Shown here: positions 42,105 to 50,853 of the stretch, piece after piece
How the letters are laid out: each line of letters opens with the position of its first letter
Numbering within the stretch: the stretch's first letter is position 1
From: Actinotignum schaalii_C
GTDB lineage: Bacteria > Actinomycetota > Actinomycetes > Actinomycetales > Actinomycetaceae
Length of the DNA: 64,000 nucleotides
Direction: 5' to 3'
NCBI RefSeq assembly: GCF_034119425.1
Contig: NZ_JAWUEL010000009.1
Location: 5,517 to 69,516, forward strand
The notes under the pieces: generated by a model
Seen by the model: only the letters and a program-made list of their open reading frames with translations
Database searches by the model: none
Told to the model about the DNA's origin: nothing
Translations under genes and position numbers: made by a program

Positions 42105-42485
42105 ATGGAAGCAAAGGCGCAGGCGCGCTTCGTGCGCGTGTCGCCCATGAAGGCCCGTCGTGTCGTGGACACCATCCGCGGCCGGCGCGCCCTGGACGCT
42201 ATTGACGTACTGCAGTTCGCACCGTTTGCGGCCGCCACTCCGGTTCGTAAGATCGTGGAGTCGGCTATTGCTAACGCGCGCTACGCCGCCGAGCAGGCGG
42301 GGGAGCGCTTCGATGAGTCTGAGCTCTTCATTGGCGAAATTTACGCCGACGAAGGCCCGACGATGAAGCGTATCCAGCCGCGTGCCCAGGGCCGGGCGAA
42401 CCGCATCAACAAGCGGACGAGTCACATCACCGTTATCGTTACCGACGAGAAGCCCAAGACCAAGAACCAGAGGAGGGCCCGCTAG
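42105..42485 (+). CDS. rplV: Ribosomal protein uL22
   Basis: 126 residues from ATG 42105. The exit-tunnel hairpin with PTMKRIQPRAQGRANRINKR is complete, with no insertion or deletion of the type linked to erythromycin resistance. The C-terminal tail PKTKNQRRAR is short. The last base of its stop is the first base of the GTG of rpsC. Confidence 0.97.
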   Translation: MEAKAQARFVRVSPMKARRVVDTIRGRRALDAIDVLQFAPFAAATPVRKIVESAIANARYAAEQAGERFDESELFIGEIYADEGPTMKRIQPRAQGRANRINKRTSHITVIVTDEKPKTKNQRRAR

Positions 42486-43318
42486 TGGGACAGAAAGTCA
42501 ACCCTATTGGGTTCCGTCTCGGCATCACGACCGACCATCGCTCCAAGTGGTTCGCTGATTCCACCAAGAAGGGGCAGCGCTACTCGGACTACGTCCTCGA
42601 AGATGTCAAAATCCGTGACATGATCGAAAAGACGCTCGAGCGCGCCGGTATTTCCAGCGTGCATATCGAGCGCCGCGCCGAGCGCGTGGTCGTGGATATC
42701 CACACCGCTCGCCCGGGGATCGTTATTGGCCGGCGCGGTGCGGAAGCGGATCGTCTCCGTGCCGATCTGGAGAAGCTGACCGGCAAGGCCGTCCAGCTCA
42801 ATATCCTCGAAGTGAAGAACCCGGAGGCTGATGCCCAGCTCGTCGCGCAGGGTATTGCGGAACAGCTCGCCTCGCGCGTGTCCTTCCGCCGCGCTATGCG
42901 CAAGGGTATTCAGTCCGCCGAGCGGGCCGGTGCCAAGGGCATTCGCGTGCAGTGCTCGGGCCGTTTGGGCGGCGCGGAAATGTCGCGTAGTGAGTTCTAT
43001 CGCGAAGGGCGCGTGCCGCTGCACACCCTGCGCGCGAATATCAACTACGGTTTCTACGAAGCGCGTACCACCTTCGGCCGTATCGGTGTGAAGGTGTGGA
43101 TTTACCGCGGTGATGTGACCGACGCTGAGTACTATCGCAGCCTCGCGGAAGCTCCGCGTGGTGGGCGTGGAGGCCGTTCGGATCGTCGCGGTCGTCGCGG
43201 CAACGGTCGCGGTCGCGGTGGCCAGCGTGGGGAAGCCCGCAGCGAACAGGCTCAGAGCCCGGCAGCCGGAGCCGAAGCTCCGGTGGCCGCGCCGGAATCA
43301 ACCGGAACGGAGGCATAA
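42485..43318 (+). CDS. rpsC: Ribosomal protein uS3 with RGG-like tail
   Basis: 277 residues from GTG 42485. Begins MGQKVNPIGFRLGITTDHRS; KH domain motif VIGRRGAEADRLRADLEKL. It lines the mRNA entry tunnel and has helicase activity with S4 and S5. Beyond about residue 215 there is a tail rich in Gly/Arg (GGRGGRSDRRGRRGNGRGRG) and then Ala/Glu/Pro. Such tails occur in actinobacterial S3 and probably bind RNA nonspecifically. Confidence 0.97.
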   Translation: MGQKVNPIGFRLGITTDHRSKWFADSTKKGQRYSDYVLEDVKIRDMIEKTLERAGISSVHIERRAERVVVDIHTARPGIVIGRRGAEADRLRADLEKLTGKAVQLNILEVKNPEADAQLVAQGIAEQLASRVSFRRAMRKGIQSAERAGAKGIRVQCSGRLGGAEMSRSEFYREGRVPLHTLRANINYGFYEARTTFGRIGVKVWIYRGDVTDAEYYRSLAEAPRGGRGGRSDRRGRRGNGRGRGGQRGEARSEQAQSPAAGAEAPVAAPESTGTEA

Positions 43319-43321
43319 CTC

Positions 43322-43738
43322 ATGCTGATTCCTCGTCGTACAAAATGGCGCAAGCAGCACCGCCCGCACCGCAAGGGTATGGCCAAGGGCGGAACGCAGC
43401 TGGCTTTCGGTGAATACGGCATCCAGGCGCTCGAGCCGGCCTACATCACCAACCGTCAAATTGAAGCAGCTCGTATCGCCATGACGCGTCACGTCAAGCG
43501 TGGCGGCAAGATCTGGATTAACATCTTCCCGGATCGTCCGCTCACGAAGAAGGCGCTCGGCGTGCGTATGGGTTCGGGTAAGGGCCCGGTCGAAACCTGG
43601 GTTGCCAATATCAAGCCCGGGCGTGTCATGTTTGAAATGGCCGGCGTTGATGAGGCTCTCGCCCGCGAGGCCATGAGCCGTGCCCAGCACAAGCTGCCCA
43701 TCAAGACCCGCTTTATCACCCGTGAGGAGGTTGAGTAA
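43322..43738 (+). CDS. rplP: Ribosomal protein uL16
   Basis: 138 residues from ATG 43322. The product MLIPRRTKWRKQHRPHRKGM is typical, with the conserved Arg of MGSGKGPVETWVA that in other bacteria is a hydroxylation site. It lies at the A-site side of the 50S near the peptidyl transferase centre. The stop overlaps the rpmC start. Confidence 0.97.
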   Translation: MLIPRRTKWRKQHRPHRKGMAKGGTQLAFGEYGIQALEPAYITNRQIEAARIAMTRHVKRGGKIWINIFPDRPLTKKALGVRMGSGKGPVETWVANIKPGRVMFEMAGVDEALAREAMSRAQHKLPIKTRFITREEVE

Positions 43739-43965
43739 TGGCTAAGGGACTGACCACCGCGGAACTCGACGCGATGACCGACGCGGAGCTTCTCGAGAAG
43801 CTTGCCGAGTCGAAGAAGGAACTGTTCAACCTCCGCTTCTCGGCGGTGACTCACCGCCTGGAGGACAGTGGCCGCCTGCGGGAAGTTCGTCGCGAGATTG
43901 CTCGCATTTACACCATTAAGAGCGAGCGGGAGAAGAACATTCGAACCGCTCCGGCCGCTCAGTAA
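43738..43965 (+). CDS. rpmC: Ribosomal protein uL29
   Basis: 75 residues from ATG 43738 (GAGGAGG upstream). Two-helix tunnel-exit protein with ELLEKLAESKKELFNLRF and LREVRREIARIYTIKSER. It binds next to L23. Confidence 0.97.
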   Translation: MAKGLTTAELDAMTDAELLEKLAESKKELFNLRFSAVTHRLEDSGRLREVRREIARIYTIKSEREKNIRTAPAAQ

Positions 43966-43976
43966 GTGAGGATGAG

Positions 43977-44252
43977 ATGAGCGAGAACGCAACCACTGAA
44001 ACACGTAATCACCGCAAGACTCTGCGCGGCTACGTGGTCTCCGACAAAATGGACAAGACCGTTGTCGTTGAAGTTGAAGATCGCGTTAAGCACCCGCTAT
44101 ACGGTAAAGTTATTACCCGCACCAAGCGAGTGAAGGCGCATGACGAAAATAACGAGGTTCGCGTAGGCGATTTGGTCTCCATTATGGAAACCCGCCCGCT
44201 GTCCGCGACCAAGCACTTCCGGGTCGTTACGATCATCGAGAAGGCGAAGTAG
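43977..44252 (+). CDS. rpsQ: Ribosomal protein uS17
   Basis: 91 residues from ATG 43977 (GTGAGGATG context). OB-fold 16S rRNA-binding protein: KTLRGYVVSDKMDKTVVVEV, HPLYGKVITRTKRVKAHDE and METRPLSATKHFRV are diagnostic. A 157-bp gap with GC-rich inverted segments separates it from rplN, the largest break in the run; read-through is still likely. Confidence 0.97.
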   Translation: MSENATTETRNHRKTLRGYVVSDKMDKTVVVEVEDRVKHPLYGKVITRTKRVKAHDENNEVRVGDLVSIMETRPLSATKHFRVVTIIEKAK

Positions 44253-44409
44253 TTAGGGCTTTCCTAGCTTTAGCGAATGTGACCGGCCTGAACGCAGGCG
44301 GCCCTCGCATGTGGGCCAAAGGCGTTTGGGCCGGCGCAGTTCGCGCAAACCCATTCGTTCGGCAAGGCTCGAATCAGAGAACCGGCACGACAATAGGAGA
44401 TAGAAACAC

Positions 44410-44778
44410 ATGATCCAGCAGGAGACGCGGCTTAGCGTCGCCGATAACACCGGTGCCAAAGAACTTTTGTGCATCCGGGTGCTCGGTGGCTCCGGCCGGC
44501 GCTACGCCGGAATTGGTGACACCATCGTCGCCACCGTCAAGGATGCTATTCCGGGCGGAAACGTAAAGAAGGGCGACGTCGTCAAGGCGGTCGTCGTCCG
44601 TGCAGTGAAGGAAACTCGCCGCAAGGACGGGTCCTACATCAAGTTCGACGAAAACGCAGCCGTGCTGTTGAAGAACGACGGCGAACCCCGCGGTACCCGT
44701 ATCTTCGGGCCCGTTGGGCGTGAGCTTCGCGACGCGAAGTTCATGCGCATCATTTCGCTGGCTCCGGAGGTGATCTAA
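44410..44778 (+). CDS. rplN: Ribosomal protein uL14
   Basis: 122 residues from ATG 44410 (ATAGGAGA upstream). MIQQETRLSVADNTGAKELL and GTRIFGPVGRELRD are invariant L14 features. It is part of an intersubunit bridge and the binding site of the silencing factor RsfS. Stop overlaps the rplX ATG. Confidence 0.98.
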   Translation: MIQQETRLSVADNTGAKELLCIRVLGGSGRRYAGIGDTIVATVKDAIPGGNVKKGDVVKAVVVRAVKETRRKDGSYIKFDENAAVLLKNDGEPRGTRIFGPVGRELRDAKFMRIISLAPEVI

Positions 44779-45119
44779 TGGCGAAGATTAAGAAGGATGA
44801 TCTCGTCCAGGTTATCGCCGGGCGCGATAAGGGTATGCAGGGGCGTGTGCTGTCCGTTGATACCAAGCGTGATCGGGTTATCGTGGAAGGCGTCCAGCGC
44901 GTGAAGAAGCACGTGCGCGTGGGGCAGACCTCGCGGGGCGGCACCACCGGCGGTATCGAAACCGTTGAGGCACCCATTCACATTTCGAACGTTGCCCTCG
45001 TTCACGATGGCAAGCCGATTCGCGTGGGCTACCGCGAGGTAGAAGTTGAGCGTGACGGCAAGAAGAAGATTGTCCGTGAGCGCATCGGACGCCGCGGCGG
45101 GAAGGAAATCGAACTGTGA
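44778..45119 (+). CDS. rplX: Ribosomal protein uL24
   Basis: 113 residues from ATG 44778. KOW-motif assembly initiator: KKDDLVQVIAGRDKGMQGRV, then HVRVGQTSRGGTTGGIETVE. Stop and next start overlap as GTGA with rplE, indicating translational coupling. Confidence 0.97.
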   Translation: MAKIKKDDLVQVIAGRDKGMQGRVLSVDTKRDRVIVEGVQRVKKHVRVGQTSRGGTTGGIETVEAPIHISNVALVHDGKPIRVGYREVEVERDGKKKIVRERIGRRGGKEIEL

Positions 45120-45667
45120 GCGATACCCCCCGTCTCAAGGTGAAGTACCGGGAACACATCATCCCGGAACTCCAGGAAGAATTTAAGTACGTCAACGTCA
45201 ATCAGGTTCCCAAGATCGTCAAGGTCGTGGTGAATATGGGCGTGGGTGATGCTGCGCGCGATTCTAAGGTGCTCGACGGCGCCGTTGCCGATATGACGGC
45301 GATTACAGGCCAGAAGCCGATGATCACCAAGGCGAAGAAGTCCATCGCGCAGTTTAAGCTGCGTGAAGGCCAGGCCATCGGGTGCTTCGTCACCATTCGC
45401 GGTGACCGCATGTGGGAATTCCTTGATCGGCTTATCTCCACCGCGCTGCCGCGTATCCGCGACTTCCGCGGCCTTTCGCCCAAGCAGTTTGACGGCAACG
45501 GGAATTACACCTTCGGTCTGACCGAACAGACCGTGTTCCACGAGATTGACCAGGACAAGATTGATCGCGTGCGCGGTATGGACATCACCGTGGTGACCTC
45601 TGCCGGGAGCGACGACGAAGGGCGCGCTCTTCTCAAGCATCTCGGATTCCCCTTCAAGGAGGCCTAA
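45116..45667 (+). CDS. rplE: Ribosomal protein uL5
   Basis: 183 residues from GTG 45116, overlapping rplX by four bases. 5S rRNA-binding protein of the central protuberance: VNMGVGDAARDSKVLDGA, AITGQKPMITKAKKSIA, FRGLSPKQFDGNGNY and EQTVFHEIDQDKID are conserved. Confidence 0.98.
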   Translation: MSDTPRLKVKYREHIIPELQEEFKYVNVNQVPKIVKVVVNMGVGDAARDSKVLDGAVADMTAITGQKPMITKAKKSIAQFKLREGQAIGCFVTIRGDRMWEFLDRLISTALPRIRDFRGLSPKQFDGNGNYTFGLTEQTVFHEIDQDKIDRVRGMDITVVTSAGSDDEGRALLKHLGFPFKEA

Positions 45668-45669
45668 AT

Positions 45670-45855
45670 ATGGCAAAGACCGCTCTGAAGCAAAAGGCCG
45701 CCGGTAAGCAGAAGTTCGCAGTTCGCGCGTACACCCGTTGCAACCGGTGCGGCCGTCCGCATTCCGTTTACCGCAAGTTCGGCCTGTGCCGCATTTGCCT
45801 GCGTGAGTTGGCCCTGCGCGGCGAACTCCCCGGTGTTAAGAAGTCCAGCTGGTAA
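45670..45855 (+). CDS. rpsN: Ribosomal protein uS14, zinc type
   Basis: 61 residues from ATG 45670. The short zinc-binding form (type Z) with two cysteine pairs, CNRC and CRIC, in a ribbon around RPHSVYRKFGL, ending GELPGVKKSSW. Together with the C+ forms of L33 and L36 in this window it shows a zinc-rich ribosome complement. Confidence 0.98.
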   Translation: MAKTALKQKAAGKQKFAVRAYTRCNRCGRPHSVYRKFGLCRICLRELALRGELPGVKKSSW

Positions 45856-45909
45856 AGACTACGTCGCAGGTCCATCGGAAACCGCGACGAGGAAGGGCCA
45901 CAGCCCAAA

Positions 45910-46308
45910 ATGACAATGACTGACCCAATCGCAGACATGCTGACGCGTCTGCGTAACGCCAATTCGGCGTTCCATGAGTCGGTGTCTATGCCGTACTCCA
46001 AGATTAAGTCCCATATCGCGGACATCTTGAAGCGCGAAGGCTACATCGATTCCTACGAGGTGGAGAGCGCCCAGGTGGGCAAGACCCTCACCCTCACGTT
46101 GAAGTACGGATCTAACCGTGAGCGCGCCATTGCTGGCGTCCGGCGTATCTCCAAGCCGGGCCTGCGCGTTTACGCGAAGTCCACCAACCTGCCGCGCGTT
46201 CTCGACGGCCTGGGTGTGGCTATTTTGTCCACCTCCTCCGGCCTCATGACGGACCGCGAGGCCAAGGATAAGGGCGTTGGCGGGGAAGTCCTCGCTTACG
46301 TCTGGTAA
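45910..46308 (+). CDS. rpsH: Ribosomal protein uS8
   Basis: 132 residues from ATG 45910 (ACGAGGAAGGG upstream). MTMTDPIADMLTRLRNANSA start, RISKPGLRVYAKSTNLPRVL and the C-terminal STSSGLMTDREAKDKGVGGE are typical. It binds helix 21 of 16S rRNA and in E. coli represses the spc operon. Confidence 0.98.
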   Translation: MTMTDPIADMLTRLRNANSAFHESVSMPYSKIKSHIADILKREGYIDSYEVESAQVGKTLTLTLKYGSNRERAIAGVRRISKPGLRVYAKSTNLPRVLDGLGVAILSTSSGLMTDREAKDKGVGGEVLAYVW

Positions 46309-46326
46309 TGGGAAGTAGGTGCAATA

Positions 46327-46863
46327 ATGTCTCGAATTGGTAGGCTTCCCATCGCTATCCCCGGCGGCGTCGATGTGTCGGTTTCCGGCCAGGATGTTAC
46401 CGTCAAGGGCCCCAAAGGTCAGCTTGAGCTCTCGGTTGCTGAGCCGATCGCGGTGAATATTGATGACAATACGGTTCTGGTGACCCGGCCGAATGACGAG
46501 CGTGAATCGCGTTCGCTGCACGGCCTGACCCGCACCCTCGTGGCGAATATGATCGAGGGCGTCACCAACGGGTACAGCAAGGCGATGGAAATCGTCGGAA
46601 CTGGTTACCGCGTGGTTGCCAAGGGCTCGGATCTCGAATTCTCGCTGGGCTATTCCCACACGATTCTTTTCGAAGCTCCGGAAGGTATCACCTTCACGGT
46701 GGCAACCCCGACCAAGTTCACGGTCTCGGGTATCGATAAGCAGCTCGTGGGCGAAACCGCCGCGAAGATTCGCAAGCTTCGTAAGCCTGAACCCTACAAG
46801 GGCAAGGGCGTCAAGTACGCGGACGAAGTTATTCGTCGCAAGGCTGGAAAGGCTGGTAAGTGA
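46327..46863 (+). CDS. rplF: Ribosomal protein uL6
   Basis: 178 residues from ATG 46327. MSRIGRLPIAIPGGVDVSVS, VTVKGPKGQLELSV, GTGYRVVAKGSDLEFSLGYS and KPEPYKGKGVKYADEVIRRK match both L6 domains. Located near the sarcin-ricin loop. Its stop shares one base with the rplR start. Confidence 0.98.
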   Translation: MSRIGRLPIAIPGGVDVSVSGQDVTVKGPKGQLELSVAEPIAVNIDDNTVLVTRPNDERESRSLHGLTRTLVANMIEGVTNGYSKAMEIVGTGYRVVAKGSDLEFSLGYSHTILFEAPEGITFTVATPTKFTVSGIDKQLVGETAAKIRKLRKPEPYKGKGVKYADEVIRRKAGKAGK

Positions 46864-47234
46864 TGGCTGTTACCATCAAGGGCAAGGGCAAGTACATCGC
46901 TCGTGCGCGCCGCCACTTCCGGTTGCGCAAGCGTATTTCCGGTACCGCCGCGCGGCCGCGTCTCGTGGTCTCGCGTTCCAACCGCCATATTTACGCCCAG
47001 GTTATCGACGACGTCGTGGGCCGCACTCTCGCGGCTGCCTCGTCCTACGAAGCTGACCTGCGCGAAGCGGAGGGTACCAAGACAGAAATCGCGCGGAAGG
47101 TCGGCGAACGTGTCGGTCAGCGCGCCAAGGATGCTGGTATCAGCGCCGTGGTCTTCGACCGCGGTGGTAACCAGTACCACGGTCGCGTTGCAGCTGTCGC
47201 CGAAGGTGCGCGCGAAGCAGGACTCGATTTCTAA
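46863..47234 (+). CDS. rplR: Ribosomal protein uL18
   Basis: 123 residues from ATG 46863 (GTG 46860 is an upstream alternative). 5S rRNA-binding: RHFRLRKRISGTAARPRLVV, SNRHIYAQVIDD, and C-terminal FDRGGNQYHGRVAAVAEGAR. Complete. Confidence 0.98.
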   Translation: MAVTIKGKGKYIARARRHFRLRKRISGTAARPRLVVSRSNRHIYAQVIDDVVGRTLAAASSYEADLREAEGTKTEIARKVGERVGQRAKDAGISAVVFDRGGNQYHGRVAAVAEGAREAGLDF

Positions 47235-47257
47235 CGGCTGAGGAAAGGCAGAGGAAA

Positions 47258-47962
47258 ATGGCTGCAGAGCAGCAGGATCCGGCCCAGAACGGCCGGGAAA
47301 ATCGCAACGAAGGTCGTCGCGGCCGCCGCGATAACCGTCGTGATAATCGCCGTGACAATCGTCGCGGTGAAGAAAAGAACGCTTATATCGAGCGCGTGGT
47401 GACCATTAACCGCGTTGCGAAGACGGTCAAGGGTGGCCGCCGGATGTCCTTCACCGCTCTCGTGGTGGTGGGTGACGGTAACGGCCTCGTGGGTGTCGGC
47501 TACGGCAAGGCCCGCGAAGTTCCGGCCGCTATCGCCAAGGGTACCGAGGAAGCGAAGAAGAACTTCTTCCGCATCCCGCGTATCGCGCGGACCATTCCGC
47601 ACGTGGTGCAGGGTGAAGACGCCGCTGGCGTAGTGCTGCTGCGCCCGGCCGCTCCCGGTACCGGCGTTATCGCCGGCGGCCCGGTGCGTGCCCTGATGGA
47701 GTGCGCGGGTATTCACGATGTGCTCTCCAAGTCGCTCGGTTCCTCGAACGCGATCAATATCGTGCACGCCACTGTGGCTGCCCTCAAGCAGCTTGAGCAG
47801 CCCGAAGCGGTTGCCGCGCGGCGTGGGCTCCCCGTCGAGCGCGTTGTCCCCGAAGCTATGCTGCGGGCCCGCGCCGAAGCGGAAGCTAAGGAACGCGAGA
47901 TCGAAGAGGCCGAAGCCGCCAAGGCGGAAAATGAGGCCGCGGCCGCGGGAGTTGGTGCGTAA
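47258..47962 (+). CDS. rpsE: Ribosomal protein uS5 with arginine-rich N-terminus
   Basis: 234 residues from ATG 47258. The first 45 residues are Arg/Asn/Asp-rich with tandem RRDN/RRDNR units; the family fold starts at YIERVVTINRVAKTVKGGRR. VGYGKAREVPAAIAKG, PRIARTIPHVVQGEDAA and the C-terminal Ala/Glu-rich helix follow. It acts in decoding accuracy and mRNA unwinding. The spectinomycin loop region (RVAKTVKGGRRMSF) looks normal. Stop overlaps the rpmD start. Confidence 0.97.
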   Translation: MAAEQQDPAQNGRENRNEGRRGRRDNRRDNRRDNRRGEEKNAYIERVVTINRVAKTVKGGRRMSFTALVVVGDGNGLVGVGYGKAREVPAAIAKGTEEAKKNFFRIPRIARTIPHVVQGEDAAGVVLLRPAAPGTGVIAGGPVRALMECAGIHDVLSKSLGSSNAINIVHATVAALKQLEQPEAVAARRGLPVERVVPEAMLRARAEAEAKEREIEEAEAAKAENEAAAAGVGA

Positions 47963-48144
47963 TGGCAAATCTTAAGATCACCCAGATTAAGGGTGTTGTT
48001 GGTGCGATTCAGCGCCAGAAGGACACCCTGCGCACGCTCGGTCTGCGTAAGATCGGTCAGTCCGTTGTGCGCGAGGATACCCCCGAGGTGAAGGGCATGG
48101 TTCGCGCTGTGGCTCACCTCGTTACCGTGGAGGAGGTTGACTAA
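47962..48144 (+). CDS. rpmD: Ribosomal protein uL30
   Basis: 60 residues from ATG 47962. LKITQIKGVVGAIQRQKDTL, TLGLRKIGQSVVREDTPEVK: standard short bacterial L30. Overlaps the starts and stops of both neighbours by one base. Confidence 0.97.
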   Translation: MANLKITQIKGVVGAIQRQKDTLRTLGLRKIGQSVVREDTPEVKGMVRAVAHLVTVEEVD

Positions 48145-48620
48145 TGGCGGAAGCGGAAAAGGATTCCATCATTAAGCTGCACGACCTGCGTCCGGCTCCG
48201 GGTTCGAACAAGGCGAAGATTCGCGTTGGTCGCGGTGAAGGATCCAAGGGTAAGACGTCCGGCCGCGGTACCAAGGGTACCCGGGCACGTAATACTGTGC
48301 GTCCCGGTTTCGAAGGCGGCCAGATGCCGCTGCATATGCGCCTTCCGAAGCTTCGTGGTTTCAAGAACCCGTTCCGGGTCGAATACCAGGTCGTCAATGT
48401 GTCGGCGCTCGGCGAGCTCTTCCCGGAAGGTGGCAAGGTGACCTCGGCGGATCTCGTGGCTAAGGGTGCGGTTCGCAAGAACTCCCCGGTCAAGGTTCTC
48501 GGAACCGGCGAGATTTCCGTCAAGCTTGACGTCGAAGTGGAAGCGTGGTCGAATTCGGCTAAGGAAAAGATCGAAGCTGCCGGGGGCTCTATCTCCGCGC
48601 CGCAGGTCGAATCCAAGTAA
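48144..48620 (+). CDS. rplO: Ribosomal protein uL15
   Basis: 158 residues from ATG 48144 (GAGGAGG upstream). LHDLRPAPGSNKAKIRVGRG, GQMPLHMRLPKLRGFKNPF and a C-terminal globular domain. Last gene before a strong terminator, so secY is a separate unit. Confidence 0.97.
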   Translation: MAEAEKDSIIKLHDLRPAPGSNKAKIRVGRGEGSKGKTSGRGTKGTRARNTVRPGFEGGQMPLHMRLPKLRGFKNPFRVEYQVVNVSALGELFPEGGKVTSADLVAKGAVRKNSPVKVLGTGEISVKLDVEVEAWSNSAKEKIEAAGGSISAPQVESK

Positions 48621-48692
48621 TACGCGCTGGCCGCACGGCCACCGTTTGACTGAGCACTCACCCACACTCTGTGGATGAACAGTGCGAAATTT

Positions 48693-48728
48693 GCTCGTCC
48701 CCGCTATTATGGCGGGGGCGAGCTTTTT
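48693..48728 (+). terminator. Terminator after rplO
   Basis: GCTCGTCCCCGC and GCGGGGGCGAGC pair with one mismatch around a short loop, followed by TTTTTT. It ends the S10/spc transcript upstream of secY. Confidence 0.9.
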
Positions 48729-48788
48729 TCTGGGCGCGGGCAGCGCTGCTGAAAGATTGCTTTCAGTGGCGAATGAGCAGCGTTGCCG

Positions 48789-48806
48789 GTGCGCCGTCGT
48801 GCGTAC
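48789..48806 (+). repeat. Dispersed motif M
   Basis: GTGCGCCGTCGTGCGTAC followed by TTTCCCG, in the rplO-secY gap. Confidence 0.6.
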
Positions 48807-48901
48807 TTTCCCGAAAAATACGCTTGTACCCATTTCCGTCACCCGACGGTTCTCGACGATAACGGACTGCCCCGCGCGATCCGTCACCATCAGGAGGAAT
48901 C

Positions 48902-50197
48902 TTGATTAAGGCTTTCGCAGCTGCTTTCCGCACCCCGGATCTGCGCCGCAAGCTGCTTTTCACCATGATGATTATGGTGATTTACCGCTTGGGTAGCTTC
49001 ATCCCGGCTCCGTTTGTGAGCCTGAGTAATATTCGGGAGTGCACCACGCAGCAATCGGGCGCGCAGGATCTCATCGATATGCTCAACCTGTTCTCAGGTG
49101 GTGCGATGATGCAGCTCTCCGTTTTCGCCCTCGGAATTATGCCCTATATTACGGCCTCGATTATCGTGCAGTTGCTGCGCGTGGTCATTCCGCGTTTCCA
49201 GGAACTGCACAAGCAAGGCCAGTCGGGTACCGCGAAGCTAACGGAATACACCCGCTACCTCACCATCGGCCTGGGCCTGCTCCAGTCCTCGGTCGTGGTA
49301 GCCACCGCGAACTTCACGTTGTTCGCCGGGTGTAAAGAACCGGTGATTCCGAACGCTACCTGGTGGACCTACACCATGACCATCCTCGCCATGACGGCCG
49401 GCACCGGCCTCATCATGTGGATGGCCGAACTTATCACCGAACGCGGGGTGGGCAACGGTATGTCCATCCTCATCTTCACCGGCATTTGCGCCGGCTTCCC
49501 CTCGATGATGGGCCAGATTTACGCCGGGCACGGTATCGGTACTCTCCTCATCGTTATTGTGGTCTTCGCGCTTATCACTTTGGTTGTTACCTTCGTGGAG
49601 CAGTCCCAGCGCCGCATCCCGGTTCAGTACGCCAAGCGTGTGATTGGCCGGCGCACCTACGGTGGGTCCACCACGTACCTGCCCATCAAGATCAATATGG
49701 CGAATGTTATCCCGGTGATCTTCGCTTCCTCGATCCTCATGCTCCCCACGATGATCTCCACTTTCGGAAATCAGAATTCTTCCTGGGTGGTCTGGATCCA
49801 GCGCAACTTCCAGCACAACGGCTGGGCCTATATTCTCACCTACGCGCTTCTCACTTTCGCTTTCACCTTCTTCTACACCTCGATCGCTTTCGATACGGAC
49901 GAAGTCGCGGACAATATGAAGAAATACGGTGGCTTTATTCCGAATGTGCGCGCGGGTAAGCCAACCGCCGATTATCTCCACTTCGTTTCTAATCGCCTCA
50001 CCTGGGTGGGCGCCACCTACCTCACCATCGTGGCCCTCATCCCGCTGCTGCTCTTCAGCGCGCTCGGTATTGTGCAATCCGGTTTCGGTGGCACCTCCAT
50101 CATGATTCTGGTGGGTGTGGGCCTCCAGACCGTGAAGGACATCAACGCCCAGCTCCAGCAGCGCCATTACGAAGGCTTCCTCGGCGGTATCCGCTAG
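48902..50197 (+). CDS. secY: Preprotein translocase subunit SecY
   Basis: 431 residues from TTG 48902 (AGGAGGAATC upstream), starting MIKAFAAAFRTPDLRRKLLF. Ten membrane helices form the Sec channel with SecE and SecG. The lateral-gate and plug region (SGGAMMQLSVFALGIMPYI) and the cytoplasmic C5 loop KKYGGFIPNVRAGKPT for SecA/ribosome binding are present. Confidence 0.98.
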   Translation: MIKAFAAAFRTPDLRRKLLFTMMIMVIYRLGSFIPAPFVSLSNIRECTTQQSGAQDLIDMLNLFSGGAMMQLSVFALGIMPYITASIIVQLLRVVIPRFQELHKQGQSGTAKLTEYTRYLTIGLGLLQSSVVVATANFTLFAGCKEPVIPNATWWTYTMTILAMTAGTGLIMWMAELITERGVGNGMSILIFTGICAGFPSMMGQIYAGHGIGTLLIVIVVFALITLVVTFVEQSQRRIPVQYAKRVIGRRTYGGSTTYLPIKINMANVIPVIFASSILMLPTMISTFGNQNSSWVVWIQRNFQHNGWAYILTYALLTFAFTFFYTSIAFDTDEVADNMKKYGGFIPNVRAGKPTADYLHFVSNRLTWVGATYLTIVALIPLLLFSALGIVQSGFGGTSIMILVGVGLQTVKDINAQLQQRHYEGFLGGIR

Positions 50198-50269
50198 CGC
50201 GGTCTCGCCCCTTATTTTCCGGCGGGGCGCGGGCGCGCTCCGCACTGATAACACAGAAAGGTGCCACTC

Positions 50270-50845
50270 ATGTCAGTACGTTTGATTTTGGTTGGCCCCC
50301 CGGGCGCGGGTAAAGGCACCCAGGCGGCTGGTATTGCGGAGCGTTACGGCATCCCGGCGATTTCTACCGGTGATCTTTTCCGCGCACACGCCAAGGCCCA
50401 GGATGAACTGGGGCGGCTGGCCGCTTCCTACTCGGAAAAGGGTGAACTCGTTCCTGATTCCGTCACGAATCAGATGGTGGAGGAACGCCTGGGTGAAGCG
50501 GATGCGGCTAGCGGTTTTCTCTTGGATGGCTACCCGCGCAACCTCGACCAGGTGAGTGCCCTCGATGCCATGCTCGGTGAGAAGAACGTGGATGTCGTTG
50601 TGGAACTACAGGCCGATGACGACGTGGTGGTTCAGCGTCTCCTTGGACGCGCCCAGGAGCAGGGTCGGGCTGATGATACGGAGGAGGTTATCCGCCACCG
50701 TATCGAGGTCTATCACGCGACCACCAAGCCGATTATCGATGCTTACGCCGGTCGTGGGCTCGTGGTTTCCGTCAATGGTCTGGGCACCGTGGAGGAAGTT
50801 GCGGCCGCGATTGATGACGCGCTGCGCGATTTCCTGGGCCGGTAG
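50270..50845 (+). CDS. adk: Adenylate kinase, short type
   Basis: 191 residues from ATG 50270 (AGAAAGG upstream, nine bases; GTG 50261 is less likely). P-loop GPPGAGKGTQAAG, STGDLFRAH, FLLDGYPRN, and the abbreviated LID (GRAQEQGRADDTEEVIRHRI) with no zinc finger, as in most high-GC actinobacteria. Converts AMP and ATP to two ADP. The map gene follows after 8 bp. Confidence 0.97.
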   Translation: MSVRLILVGPPGAGKGTQAAGIAERYGIPAISTGDLFRAHAKAQDELGRLAASYSEKGELVPDSVTNQMVEERLGEADAASGFLLDGYPRNLDQVSALDAMLGEKNVDVVVELQADDDVVVQRLLGRAQEQGRADDTEEVIRHRIEVYHATTKPIIDAYAGRGLVVSVNGLGTVEEVAAAIDDALRDFLGR

Positions 50846-50853
50846 GCAAGGCG